Part shown: one piece after another, positions 16,048 through 24,721 of the stretch
Position numbering within the stretch: position 1 is the stretch's first letter
Layout: each line of letters starts with the position of its first letter
Origin: Micromonospora luteifusca
Lineage (GTDB): Bacteria; Actinomycetota; Actinomycetes; Mycobacteriales; Micromonosporaceae
Reading direction: 5' to 3'
Assembly (NCBI RefSeq): GCF_016907275.1
Contig: NZ_JAFBBP010000001.1
Span: 3,648,001 to 3,712,000 of the forward strand
Length of the DNA stretch: 64,000 nt
Made by a program: the position numbers and the translations under genes
Notes under the pieces: generated by a model
What the model saw: only the letters and a program-made list of their open reading frames with translations
Database searches by the model: none
Told to the model about the DNA's origin: nothing

Positions 16048-16458
16048 CGGCTGATCGTAAGTGCCGTCTGTGGGACTCCGTTGCCGGACACGCGCTCAGT
16101 GCCAGGTATGGCTTCCGATCCTAGGCGGGCCGCGCCACCTCGAAGCCAGGAGAAAGCTTCCGTAGCCGGGCGGGCTCGTGCGCTGTACGGGACCAAACAC
16201 CACGAGCTGAAAGTACGGCTCGTTGCCATACTTGGCACTGAGTGTTGAGCGCGGTACCGTCAGTGCCATGAACGGCAATCACAGTGCCAGACATGGTCCT
16301 CGCCGAGCCCTCGATCGGCTCGCCTGCCTACCGGCCGAGGGCGGCCCTGCTCGATACGGCCGCCTCGGGGTGCCCATCCACCCATCCCCTGCGGGAGTGC
16401 CCAGCATCACCGCGACCACCGACGAGCAAGCCGCCGGCTCGGTGGCCGAGGAGGCTCG
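16048..16458. promoter_or_regulatory. 411-base divergent spacer with repeated CAGTGCCA motifs
   Basis: No convincing gene lies here; the small open frames have no recognisable product. Copies of CAGTGCCA occur at 16097, 16233-16240 (reverse strand), 16261 and 16282. Three of them share a longer 15-base form, CAGTGCCA-N2-ATGG with small changes (16097-16111, 16226-16240 reversed, 16282-16296). The spacer separates the XRE regulator from the divergent secreted hydrolase, so these may be operators. Confidence 0.5.
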
Positions 16459-17304
16459 ATGAAACTCCGTCCCGTGCTGTTGGCTGCCATCGCCGTCGCT
16501 CTCGTGGCGGTCGGCCAGTCCGTCCCCGCGGCAGCTCCCGTCAACGCCAAGGCCGCGGCTCCCGCCTGTCCGCAACCGGGACGCCCCACACTGAAGATTC
16601 TGACCGTGGGCGATTCGATCACCGGCGGCGCGACGATGGCCGGATCGTTCACCGCCGGCTACCGCGCCGAGCTGGGGCGTCTGCTCAACCAGAGCTGCGT
16701 ACCCCATGAGTTTGTCGTCGCGGCGGAAGGGGGCGTGACCTGCAACTACTGGTCGTCGCGGATGGCGGGCCTGGTCACCACGCATCGACCTGACCTGATC
16801 CTGCTGAACTGCGGGACCAACAACAACCTGTCGAACGCGACCGCGGCACAGATCGCCGCCTTCGAGGGCACCTACCGGGCCCTCTTCGACACTGCGCTGG
16901 ATCTGGACCCGGACGTCATCATGTACCCGTCCTGGGTGCAGTACAGCTCCGGGCATGGCACCACTGGCTGTACAACCCCACCGGGTCCGAGTCCCGCCTG
17001 GCTCCCGGCAAGCGAGGCCAAGGTCAATGACGCGATCTATCGCAGCATGCTGGTCATCGACGAATACGGCGACCGCGTACCAACCTGGATCGACTACCAG
17101 TCCATCCCCGAGGGCTATCTGGACCAGTGCGGCGTGCATCCCACGCCCGGCGGCTACGACGTGATGGGCCGGCTGGCCTACAACACCATTGCTCCGCGGC
17201 TGGGCGTGCCTCTGGCACCGGTGCCGTGCGGGTTGGTGGGCCGTCGGCCGGGCTTCTCGGTCGGGCAATGGGTTCCCTGCGCAACGATGAACCTCAACCC
17301 GTGA
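16459..17304 (+). CDS. Secreted SGNH/GDSL hydrolase
   Basis: The 281-residue protein has a signal peptide (basic MKLR, hydrophobic core LLAAIAVALVAVG, cleavage near the Ala-rich stretch at 24-34), the nucleophile block VGDSITGG (S53), GTNNN (oxyanion block III) and DQCGVHPTPGGYDVMG with the catalytic Asp-His pair. Several cysteines suggest disulfide bonds. It is an extracellular esterase or carbohydrate deacetylase; the substrate is not clear. Confidence 0.85.
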   Translation: MKLRPVLLAAIAVALVAVGQSVPAAAPVNAKAAAPACPQPGRPTLKILTVGDSITGGATMAGSFTAGYRAELGRLLNQSCVPHEFVVAAEGGVTCNYWSSRMAGLVTTHRPDLILLNCGTNNNLSNATAAQIAAFEGTYRALFDTALDLDPDVIMYPSWVQYSSGHGTTGCTTPPGPSPAWLPASEAKVNDAIYRSMLVIDEYGDRVPTWIDYQSIPEGYLDQCGVHPTPGGYDVMGRLAYNTIAPRLGVPLAPVPCGLVGRRPGFSVGQWVPCATMNLNP

Positions 17305-17898
17305 GGTGTGTCCGGTCGCCGCGGTGATCCGACGCACGCTACCGGGCAGCAACCCCCTCCTGCCGGCTCCGCCCATCCTGGGTGGGGCCGGCTTCGTCGT
17401 CGTCGCAACCGGCGCTCGAAGGAGGGCGTGTGTCCGTAGTGGGCTCGCTTCAGATCGACGGGTGCGAGATCATGTTCATCTGCCGATCTCTCCACCGGCT
17501 CAACCCCGGCCGGTCAGCGCGGCAGCCCGAAACCGCTTGCGGATCGGGACGACGCCTACCGGGGGGAGGCTGCGTGTGGCGCAAGCAGGGCATCGCCCGC
17601 ACCGCCCTCCGTTGCGTGGCGTCCTCGCGGCGGCCTGGTGCGCCCGGGCCGTGCCCACGCCGAGCATCCTCGCCGCCGCGTTCGTCCCGTTCTCTGACCA
17701 GCGCCTCTATCAACTGCTGCCCCGCTCCGACGTCCCGTAGGTGGCATGACCGGACCTGGGCTCCCGCCCGGCCTGATCTGGCTCACCGCCACCTGGCAGG
17801 TGGCAGGACCGATGCCAGTCGCCCGGTGTGCGCCCGGTTGGAGGTGACCCGACCTCAGATCTCCTCGTACCGCCGCCCCAGCGCAGATCGGAGCCCTC
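17305..17898. other. 594-base gap without a supported gene
   Basis: Apart from the hairpin at 17362-17392, nothing is recognisable. A long plus-strand frame (17382-18197) overlaps the next gene out of frame and encodes an Arg/Ser/Pro-rich sequence without any domain. A decayed gene is possible. Confidence 0.45.
17362..17392 (+). terminator. Hairpin downstream of the SGNH hydrolase
   Basis: GCCGGCTCCGCCCA and TGGGTGGGGCCGGC pair over 14 bp (two G-T wobbles) around a 3-base loop, about 60 bases after the hydrolase stop. No T-run follows, as is usual in this GC range. Confidence 0.6.
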
Positions 17899-18231
17899 GT
17901 GGATACTCGGACTCACTCAAAGGCCGCGAATGTCATCATCGCAGCCGCCGGATTCTGCTGGCTGGCCACCGTGTTGGTCGCCGCGATCGACTGGGACGGC
18001 GCGGTGTCCGGCCGTGCCTTCGCCGTCGGCGCGATCGCCGCAGCCGTCTCGGTCGCCGCCCTGATCGTCAACAGCCGGCAGTTGGCCGGCGGCATCAAGG
18101 TCGTGGTCGTGTCGGTGGCCCGGGCACCGCAACAGGCGTACTGGCGTGGCTATCAGGACCGCGGCATCGACAGTCGGCCCGGTGGTGGCGGCGATGACGA
18201 CACCCCTGACCTGATGAGCGTCGGCTACTGA
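17899..18231 (+). CDS. Small two-helix membrane protein
   Basis: The frame starts at GTG 17899 and gives 110 residues. Two hydrophobic segments (about 11-29, VIIAAAGFCWLATVLVAAI, and 38-56, RAFAVGAIAAAVSVAALIV) are followed by a soluble tail with an Asp/Gly-rich end (GGGGDDDTPD). No family is recognised. Confidence 0.6.
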   Translation: MDTRTHSKAANVIIAAAGFCWLATVLVAAIDWDGAVSGRAFAVGAIAAAVSVAALIVNSRQLAGGIKVVVVSVARAPQQAYWRGYQDRGIDSRPGGGGDDDTPDLMSVGY

Positions 18232-18277
18232 TGCCGCAGCGCGGAAAACCGTCGGTCGTGCTGGCTACGGTCTGGCG

Positions 18278-18862
18278 GTGACCGTGCCGATCGATGCCAC
18301 TGGAACGTTGCCCACCCCCGCCGAGGAGGCCCGGTTCTGGGCGCTCATCGAGTCGGCGTGGGCCGAGATCGGCCCACAGCCGTTGGCGCTACGGCGGGCA
18401 CTCATCGAGGGTGACCCCGACGGCAGTGGGGACGACCATGCCGAGTTGTACGCGATCGAGGCCTGGCTGGATCCGCTGCTGGATCGGCTCAGACGTCTCA
18501 GCGTTGAGCTGTCCGCCCAGGAGTTGACCGACCTCGACCGGGTGGTGGAGCGCAAGCTGCACGACATCGACCGGGAAGACATCCATGAGGTGACCGACGG
18601 CTCTGACGACGGCTTCCTCTACTGCCGGGGCTTCATCATCGCCCTTGGTCGGGAGTACTACGAAGCGGTTCGCGCCGATCCTGCCCGCGCCCTGATCGAC
18701 GCCGAGTGCGAGGCCCTCTGCTACTTTTTCGCCCACCTGCACAACGAGCTGTTCGGCACCTGGCCGGAGACCGGCTCCGGCATCTCCCGGGAGTCGTGCG
18801 GCAATCCCGTCGGCTGGTCGGACTGGGCGGCCCGAGACGTCGAGGAGCGGGATCAGGCGTAG
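18278..18862 (+). CDS. DUF4240 domain protein
   Basis: The 194-residue acidic protein has the DUF4240 pattern: FWALIESAWAE near the N-terminus, then YAIEAWLDPLLDRL, DDGFLYCRGFIIALGREYYE and a C-terminal ECEALCYFFAHLHNE. The role of this family is unknown; it often appears among WGR/SUKH-type accessory proteins in actinobacteria. The gene overlaps the convergent PPOX gene by 10 bases. Confidence 0.75.
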   Translation: MTVPIDATGTLPTPAEEARFWALIESAWAEIGPQPLALRRALIEGDPDGSGDDHAELYAIEAWLDPLLDRLRRLSVELSAQELTDLDRVVERKLHDIDREDIHEVTDGSDDGFLYCRGFIIALGREYYEAVRADPARALIDAECEALCYFFAHLHNELFGTWPETGSGISRESCGNPVGWSDWAARDVEERDQA

Positions 18863-19470
18863 ATGCTCTTGTCGTACTCCGGGCCGTAGTGCCGCTCCAG
18901 GTCTTCCAGGCTCTCCACCGGCGCCTCGACCTCCTTGATCAGGCGGGCCCGGGACGGCAGCAGCTCGGGCTGCCAGGTCTCCGGCTGCCACAGCGCGGAC
19001 CGCAGGAACGCCTTCGCGCAGTGGTAGAAGATCTGCTCGATCTCCACCACCACGGCGAGCACCGGCCGGTGCCCCTTGACCACCATCTCGTCGAACCAGG
19101 GCGCGTCGCTCACCAGGCGGGCACGCCCGTTGATCCGCAGCGTGTCGGTCCTTCCGGGGACCATGAAGAGCAACCCGACGTGCGGGTTGTCGAGGATGTT
19201 GCGGTAGCCGTCGGCCCGCTTGTTGCCCGGCCGCTCCGGCAAGGCGATGGTCGTGTCGTCCAGCACGAGGGCGAAGCCGGCCGGGTCACCCTTGGGTGAG
19301 ACGTCGCAGCTACCGTCCGCGCCGGCCGTGGCCAGCAGGCAGAACGGCGAGGCGGCAAGCCAGTCCCGGTCCCGTTCGTGCAGGCGGGGGCGGTCCTTGT
19401 TGGCGGCCCGTGCGGTCGGCACCCCGAGCAGATCGCGCAGCTCCTCGTGCGAGGTGATCTCTACCGTCAC
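18853..19470 (-). CDS. PPOX-class FMN-dependent protein (MSMEG_1061/DR2398 type)
   Basis: The 205-residue protein has the pyridoxamine-5'-phosphate-oxidase-like split barrel: FCLLATAGADGSCDVSPKGDP, IALPERPGNKRADGYRNIL and NPHVGLLFMVPGR, with HCAKAFLRSALW near the C-terminus. Members of this subfamily bind FMN (or F420 in related groups) and may act on small oxidised molecules; the substrate is not established here. Confidence 0.8.
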   Translation of the reverse strand: MTVEITSHEELRDLLGVPTARAANKDRPRLHERDRDWLAASPFCLLATAGADGSCDVSPKGDPAGFALVLDDTTIALPERPGNKRADGYRNILDNPHVGLLFMVPGRTDTLRINGRARLVSDAPWFDEMVVKGHRPVLAVVVEIEQIFYHCAKAFLRSALWQPETWQPELLPSRARLIKEVEAPVESLEDLERHYGPEYDKSIYA

Positions 19471-19637
19471 GTTGACCCTCCCTCAACCGTTGAGTCGGTG
19501 GCGGCACCACCGCTCGTGAGCCTAATCCGCGGTGACCAGCGCGAGGTTTGTGCCTGGTTCGTCGGGGGTACGGCCCCTCGACGCGCCCGCCGAGAACGAG
19601 ACCATTCCGTAGGACGCCGACCAGTGGAGGCCGGGAC

Positions 19638-20141
19638 ATGGAAAGCCGACTCAAGGTGCTGGGTCATCCAGTCCATCCGATGCTGGTCATGTTCCCGGTG
19701 GCGTTGTTCGCAACGGCGGTGCTGTTCGACGTGATCGACACCGTCGGTGGTCCCGATTTCCTCGGCGAAGTCGCGTACTGGAACATCACGGTCGGCCTGA
19801 TCGGCGGCCTTCTTGCGGCGGCGGCCGGCTCGTTCGATCTGCTGGCCATTCCGACCGGCACCCGCGCGAAGCGGGTGGGTCTGCTGCACGCGGGCGCCAA
19901 CCTCGCGGTGATCCTGCTCTTCGCCGCCGTGTGGGCCGTCCGGCTCAACGCGGATTCCCGGGCCGCGGGCGGTGCCCTTCTCGCCATCGAGGTGGTCGCG
20001 GTGGCGATCCTCGGTATCAGCGCCTGGCTCGGCGGGGAGTTGGTCGACCGGCTCGGTGTGGGCGTCGACCGCGACGCCGGCCTGGACGCGCCCAGCTCGC
20101 TACGGCCACCCTCGGCCGCTCAGCGGATCGGAGAGGTGTGA
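19638..20141 (+). CDS. DUF2231 membrane protein
   Basis: The 167-residue protein begins MESRLKVLGHPVHPMLVMFP, the HP-HP signature of DUF2231, and has four hydrophobic segments (about 14-31, 43-66, 78-98, 108-130). DUF2231 proteins are possible heme-binding membrane proteins. GGAGG lies about 10 bases upstream of the ATG. Its stop overlaps the Hsp20 start (ATGA), so the two are coupled. Confidence 0.82.
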   Translation: MESRLKVLGHPVHPMLVMFPVALFATAVLFDVIDTVGGPDFLGEVAYWNITVGLIGGLLAAAAGSFDLLAIPTGTRAKRVGLLHAGANLAVILLFAAVWAVRLNADSRAAGGALLAIEVVAVAILGISAWLGGELVDRLGVGVDRDAGLDAPSSLRPPSAAQRIGEV

Positions 20142-20692
20142 TGAGCGAGCAGCAGTCCGGTGGCTTCGGTCGGGGTTGGCGCGGGGGCCGGCAGCAGGGC
20201 TGGGACCCGATGGGGGAGTTGCAGTCGCTGCGCGCCGAGCTGAGCCGGTTGGTCGGTGGCCGGGCCGGGACGTCCGACGTCGATCTGACCGAGACCGAGG
20301 ATGGCTGGGAGGTCGTCGTCCGACTGCCCGGGGTGGCACCGGAGGAGGTGGCGGTCGAGCTGGACGATCGCGAGTTGTGCGTGCGGGCGCGCTCCGAGGC
20401 GGAAGTCAACGCCGACCAGGGCATCCCCGGCGGTTTCGAGACGCGCGGCTTCGAGTACCGCATCAACCTGCCGTCGCGGGTCGACCCGGAGGCCATCGAC
20501 GCGGTCATGGACCACGGCCTGCTCCGGGTCCGGTTGCCCCGGGCGACCCGGCCCGCGCCGCGCACCATCACCGTGGGCCGCACCGGGCCGCGCTCCGGCG
20601 ACCTCTCCACGGGTACGCCGATGCCGGCCGATCCCGCTGCGGACCGGGAGTTGCACCGTCCGGACACCGTCGGCGAGATCGACCGACAGTAG
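20141..20692 (+). CDS. Hsp20/alpha-crystallin small heat-shock protein
   Basis: The 183-residue protein has an alpha-crystallin domain (about 50-140) with the edge strand RGFEYRINLPSRVDPEAIDA and GLLRVRLPRA, the usual A-x-x-x-n-G-v-L element. It is an ATP-independent chaperone. The N-terminus is Gly/Arg-rich (GGFGRGWRGGRQQG) and the last 40 residues are a Pro/Asp-rich tail. It is translationally coupled to the DUF2231 gene. Confidence 0.88.
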   Translation: MSEQQSGGFGRGWRGGRQQGWDPMGELQSLRAELSRLVGGRAGTSDVDLTETEDGWEVVVRLPGVAPEEVAVELDDRELCVRARSEAEVNADQGIPGGFETRGFEYRINLPSRVDPEAIDAVMDHGLLRVRLPRATRPAPRTITVGRTGPRSGDLSTGTPMPADPAADRELHRPDTVGEIDRQ

Positions 20693-20700
20693 CGGGCGGC

Positions 20701-21810
20701 GTGGTCACTGCGTCCGTGCTCGGCCCGACCGCCGAGCGCCTTCCCGACGTGCAGCGGATCGCCGTGCTGCGCGCCAACGCGCTTGGCGACTTTCTGTTCG
20801 TCCTGCCAGCGCTGGACGCGTTGCGTGCCGCGTACCCCTTGGCGGAGATCGTGCTGCTCGGCGCGCCGTGGCACGCGAAGCTCTGGCGTGACCGGCCCGG
20901 CCCGGTGGACCGGGTGTTGGTGGTGCCCCCGGCGCCCGGCATTCGAACGGCGGAGGCGGGCGAGCCGGAGTCGTCGATGGATGATTTCCTGGCCGCTGCC
21001 GTCGGCGAGGGTTTCGACCTGGCGGTGCAGATCCACGGTGGCGGTGCCAGCTCCAACCCGCTGATCAGCAGCCTCGGCGCCCGGGTGACCGTCGGCCTGC
21101 GCGCCGAAGACGCGCCGCCGTTGGACCGCTGGGTCCGCTACGTCTACTACCAGCACGAGGTGATCCGCTACCTGGAGGTGGTGGCCCTGGTGGGAGCGGG
21201 GGCGACCACCATCGTGCCGACGCTGGCCGTGACCGATGCCGACCGGGCCGAGGCGGCCCAGGTGCTCGGCCCGGCGGGCCGACCCCGGGTGGCGCTCCAT
21301 CCCGGCGCCTCCGACACCCGCCGCCGCTGGCCCGCCGAACGCTTCGCCGAGGTGGCCCGTGAGCTGCATGGTGACGGCTACGAGGTGCTGGTCACCGGCA
21401 CATCCTCCGAGCAGGAGGTGGTGGACGGGGTGGTCGCCGCGGCCGGGGTGCCGGTCCGACCACAGGTGGGCACGCTCAGCCTCGGCGGGTTGGCGGGTTG
21501 CTACGCCGACTGCGCGTTGGTCGTCTCCAACGACACCGGCCCGCTGCATCTGGCCGCCGCGGTCGGCGCGTCGACCGTGGGGATCTTCTGGGTCGGCAAT
21601 CTGATCAACACGGCCAACCCGTTGCGGGGCCGGCACCGGCCGATCTGCTCCTGGATGGTGCACTGCCCGGTCTGTGGAAAGGACTGCACCCCGGGCATCT
21701 ACCCGCACCGATCCGGCGACGGCGAGTGCCCGCACCAGGATTCCTTCGTGGCGGACGTTCCGGCGATCGAGGTGCTGGAAGCCGCCCGGGAGTTGCTGCC
21801 ATCGCGGTAA
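20701..21810 (+). CDS. Glycosyltransferase family 9 (heptosyltransferase-like)
   Basis: From GTG 20701 the frame gives 369 residues. Visible GT9 blocks are IAVLRANALGDFLFVLPAL (N-terminal glycine/asparagine motif), VALHPGASDTRRRWPAERFAEV (donor-binding domain) and VSNDTGPLHLAAAVGASTVGIF near the C-terminus. GT9 enzymes transfer ADP-heptose. A Cys-rich region (CSWMVHCPVCGKDCTPG) follows. The neighbouring HldE-like gene makes the ADP-heptose donor, which supports this call. Confidence 0.85.
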   Translation: MVTASVLGPTAERLPDVQRIAVLRANALGDFLFVLPALDALRAAYPLAEIVLLGAPWHAKLWRDRPGPVDRVLVVPPAPGIRTAEAGEPESSMDDFLAAAVGEGFDLAVQIHGGGASSNPLISSLGARVTVGLRAEDAPPLDRWVRYVYYQHEVIRYLEVVALVGAGATTIVPTLAVTDADRAEAAQVLGPAGRPRVALHPGASDTRRRWPAERFAEVARELHGDGYEVLVTGTSSEQEVVDGVVAAAGVPVRPQVGTLSLGGLAGCYADCALVVSNDTGPLHLAAAVGASTVGIFWVGNLINTANPLRGRHRPICSWMVHCPVCGKDCTPGIYPHRSGDGECPHQDSFVADVPAIEVLEAARELLPSR

Positions 21811-21816
21811 CGGCGG

Positions 21817-22695
21817 TCAGGCCGGCTGGGGAGTGTCCTCGTCGGCGAGGACGACCTCCCACGCCTCCACGTCCCGGTCCGTGACGGTGGTGGGGGACTC
21901 CAGGTGGTACGCGCCGCTGGGCAGGATGCCCGCCCCGCCGTCGCGGGCCAGCACCGCAAGCTGCGCGGCCACGTCCTCGCCCTGGTGCTTCTCCTGCACC
22001 CGACGCCAGAAGTCGAACCCGCCCGCGTCGACGAGCTTGGCCCGGTCGTAGAGCACGCACCCACCGATCCAGGAGACCTTGTACGCCCGCCACGCGCCCG
22101 GCGGCAGCGCCAGACGTTCGGTGACGTGCAGCAGGTTGGCCGCCGAGTGGATCCGGGCGCGGTTCCACTGCGGGGTGCCGGGTCGGATTCGCTCCGGTGT
22201 GGGCGGCCCGGTCCACTCCTCGTAGTGCCCGTGCGAGTCCGGCCGCACGTCGTCGGCGTAGGAGAGCCCGTGTACGCCGTTGCCGACGAAGCCGCAGCCC
22301 AGCTCACCGATCGCCGTGACCAGCCGGTGCAGCGTCCCCGGTTCCAGCCAGACATCGTCGTCGAGGCTGAGGACGTACCGGGCGGTCGAGGCGGCGAGCA
22401 GGTACGCCCGGTGTTCGGCCAACCCCCGGCGGGGCAGCCGGCGGGTCAGTAGCACCGGGTGACCCCGGTGACGGAGTGCCCGGACCATGGTGGCCGCGGC
22501 GGGATGCGCGTACGCCGGATCCCCGTCGGACTGGTCGCTGACCACCACCCCGAACCCGGGCACCCCGTCCTGCGCGGCGAGTCCGCCCAGGGTGACCGCC
22601 AACTCGGCGGGCCGGTTCCGGGTCGGAATCAACACATCGACCAGCCGGTCGGTGCGGAACTCCTCCGGGGCGCCGAGGTCGAGGGGGCGGTTCAC
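21817..22695 (-). CDS. Glycosyltransferase family 2
   Basis: The 292-residue protein has the GT-A pattern: VDVLIPTRNRPAELAVTLGG at the N-terminus and LSLDDDVWLEPG, the D-x-D metal/nucleotide-sugar site, near residue 115. KVSWIGGCVLYDRAKLVDAGGFD is the acceptor-side block. It overlaps the HldE-like gene by 4 bases, so the two are in one operon on the minus strand. Confidence 0.85.
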   Translation of the reverse strand: MNRPLDLGAPEEFRTDRLVDVLIPTRNRPAELAVTLGGLAAQDGVPGFGVVVSDQSDGDPAYAHPAAATMVRALRHRGHPVLLTRRLPRRGLAEHRAYLLAASTARYVLSLDDDVWLEPGTLHRLVTAIGELGCGFVGNGVHGLSYADDVRPDSHGHYEEWTGPPTPERIRPGTPQWNRARIHSAANLLHVTERLALPPGAWRAYKVSWIGGCVLYDRAKLVDAGGFDFWRRVQEKHQGEDVAAQLAVLARDGGAGILPSGAYHLESPTTVTDRDVEAWEVVLADEDTPQPA

Positions 22696-24551
22696 GACGC
22701 CTGGGTGCGGGAGCTGAGTGACGGGTCGGGCTTCCGATCATTGGTGTACGCCGACGGGTCGGGCTCCCGGTCCTGGCTGTGTGACCGGATCCGCTCGATG
22801 ATCGCCGAGGTGGACCGGTCCGGCACGTACCCCAGGGTGTGCACCTGGCCGCCCAACCGGCGCACCAGCGGCGCCTCCGGCACCAGCTCCGGCGGGTAGT
22901 CCCCGCCCTTGACGTAGATGTCCGGCCGGACCGCCTCGATCAGCGCGGCGGGTGAGTCCTCCTCGAAGACCACCACGTGATCCACACAGGCGAGCGCGGC
23001 GAGCAGGGCGGCTCGGTCCTCGACCGGGTTGACCGGCCGGTCCGGGCCCTTCAGCCGACGTACGCTGTCGTCCGAGTTGACCGCCACGATGAGCAGGTCG
23101 CCCAGCGCGCGGGCCTGCTCCAGGTAACGCACGTGCCCCCGGTGCAGCACGTCGAAGCAGCCGTTGGTGAACACCACCGACCGTCCCGCCTCGCGGTATT
23201 CGGTGACGATCGCGTCCAGCTCGTCGCCGCCGACCACGGCGGGGTGGCTGATGGTCTCGGTCGGCTGGTTGAGCGCGGTGAGCAGGTCCTCTCGCCGGCA
23301 CACGCAGGTGCCGGTGTCGGAGACGGTGATAGTGGCCGCCAACTGGGCGAGCTGGGCGGCGGTGGGCAACGGCGCGTCGGCGGCCAGGGCCAACGTCATC
23401 GCAGCCAGGTACGCGTCACCCGCGCCCACGGCGTGGCTCGCCGGGACCGGGGTGCTGTGGCTGCGTCGCGGCTCCCCGTCCGCGCCACCGACCACCGCGC
23501 CCTCGGTGTCCAGGGTCACCGCGACCACGTCGGCGCCGGTGTGCGCGCGCAGCTCGGCGAGGCGCGACTCGGCCAGGACGGCCCGGTCGACGCCATCCCC
23601 GGCCTGGGTGTTCACGGTGACGCCGGTGCCGGTGACGCTGAGCCCGTCGCCGGTGAGGGCCACTCGGCCCTCGCTCGGGGTGGGCTCACCGACCGGCCCC
23701 GGACGATCGGTTCGCGACGGCTCCAGGGCCGGCCGGTCGGCGACGTCGTCGGCGCGTACGCCGCCCGGGGCCGCGCCCACGGTCAGTTCGGACGGGCCGT
23801 CGGACGGGTCGCCGAGCGGGTGTTCCAGGTGCAGTTCGGTCCCGGCAGTCGGTCGGGTCGCCCCGCCGGCCCGGGCCAGCAGCCGGGTCGCCTCGGCGAA
23901 GCTGGGGGTGACCACGGTCGGCGCGAGGCCCCGCCAGTCGGCCAGGTCGTGGGCGTCCAGCGCGACGGTGGCGTACCGCTCGCGTTGCTCGACCAGCCAC
24001 GCGCGGACCGGCGCGGGCAGCGCGCCCAGCCCGTAGTCGCAGACCACCAGGGTCGGCGGTTCCCCGCCGGCGGCGGCGCGAAGCTCCTCGGTGGCGCAGT
24101 TCAGGGCGGTGAGCAGCCGGGTCACGCCCTCGGGGTCGAGTGCGTCGTCCGGGTCGCCGGAGTCCTCGCGCAGCAGGATCTGGTTGCCGGCCAGCATCCG
24201 CCGCTTCACCGGGGTGGGCCGTCCGGGCTGGTTGACCGTGCGGTCCCAGACGCCAGCGCGGTCCAGACAGTCGTGCAGTTCGTCGCCGGCCACGTCGGCG
24301 CCGACCGGTGCCACCAACACCGCCCGGCCGCCGAGGGTGGCGACGTTGACCGCGGTGTTCGCGGCTCCACCGGCGGCGGAGATCCGTCGGCGCAGGGTGA
24401 GGACCGGGGCGGGCGCCTCCCGGCAGAGCCGGTCCGAGTCGGCGAACCGCCACTCGTCCAACATGGCGTCACCGACGATCAGGACCGGGCGTCCGAGCCA
24501 GCTCTCCACGACGGTGGCGAGCCGGCGCTGTTCCGCTGCTGCTCCTGCCAT
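22692..24551 (-). CDS. hldE: Bifunctional heptose-7-phosphate kinase / heptose-1-phosphate adenylyltransferase (HldE/RfaE-like)
   Basis: The 619-residue protein joins a PfkB-type kinase (about 1-440, with SAAGGAANTAVNVATLGG and GAGDAYLAA) to a nucleotidyltransferase (about 445-590, with VFTNGCFDVLHRGHVRYLEQA). It would make ADP-heptose from heptose 7-phosphate. GGGGAGG precedes the ATG at 24551. An insertion of some 80 low-complexity residues (Pro/Asp/Ser-rich, about 235-315) splits the kinase domain, which normal HldE lacks. No GmhA or GmhB gene is nearby. Confidence 0.88.
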   Translation of the reverse strand: MAGAAAEQRRLATVVESWLGRPVLIVGDAMLDEWRFADSDRLCREAPAPVLTLRRRISAAGGAANTAVNVATLGGRAVLVAPVGADVAGDELHDCLDRAGVWDRTVNQPGRPTPVKRRMLAGNQILLREDSGDPDDALDPEGVTRLLTALNCATEELRAAAGGEPPTLVVCDYGLGALPAPVRAWLVEQRERYATVALDAHDLADWRGLAPTVVTPSFAEATRLLARAGGATRPTAGTELHLEHPLGDPSDGPSELTVGAAPGGVRADDVADRPALEPSRTDRPGPVGEPTPSEGRVALTGDGLSVTGTGVTVNTQAGDGVDRAVLAESRLAELRAHTGADVVAVTLDTEGAVVGGADGEPRRSHSTPVPASHAVGAGDAYLAAMTLALAADAPLPTAAQLAQLAATITVSDTGTCVCRREDLLTALNQPTETISHPAVVGGDELDAIVTEYREAGRSVVFTNGCFDVLHRGHVRYLEQARALGDLLIVAVNSDDSVRRLKGPDRPVNPVEDRAALLAALACVDHVVVFEEDSPAALIEAVRPDIYVKGGDYPPELVPEAPLVRRLGGQVHTLGYVPDRSTSAIIERIRSHSQDREPDPSAYTNDRKPDPSLSSRTQAS

Positions 24552-24721
24552 GCCTCCCCGGGTCCCCAGCGCCCTCCGGGCCAAACCTGGGCGGCCACCG
24601 CCGCCCGCAGCCTGACCTGGGCGTTGTCGACAAGGTGCCCGTCCTGGCCCGGGCGGTTTGTTTTGGGCGTTCGGGGTCGGGAAGGGAAATGAGGTACCCC
24701 CTGGAGAGGAGATGTACCGAC

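Noticed and set aside
16223..16462. Small plus-strand frame ending over the SGNH hydrolase start
   Set aside because: It passes through the repeated CAGTGCCA sites, has no recognisable product, and lacks a ribosome-binding site.
17382..18197. Long plus-strand frame after the SGNH hydrolase
   Set aside because: It is Arg/Ser/Pro-rich without a domain and overlaps a better small membrane protein out of frame.
24600..24721. Stress sigma promoter before the DJ-1 gene
   Set aside because: GTTT and GGG-like words are present but the spacing and the -10 element do not fit well enough to claim.
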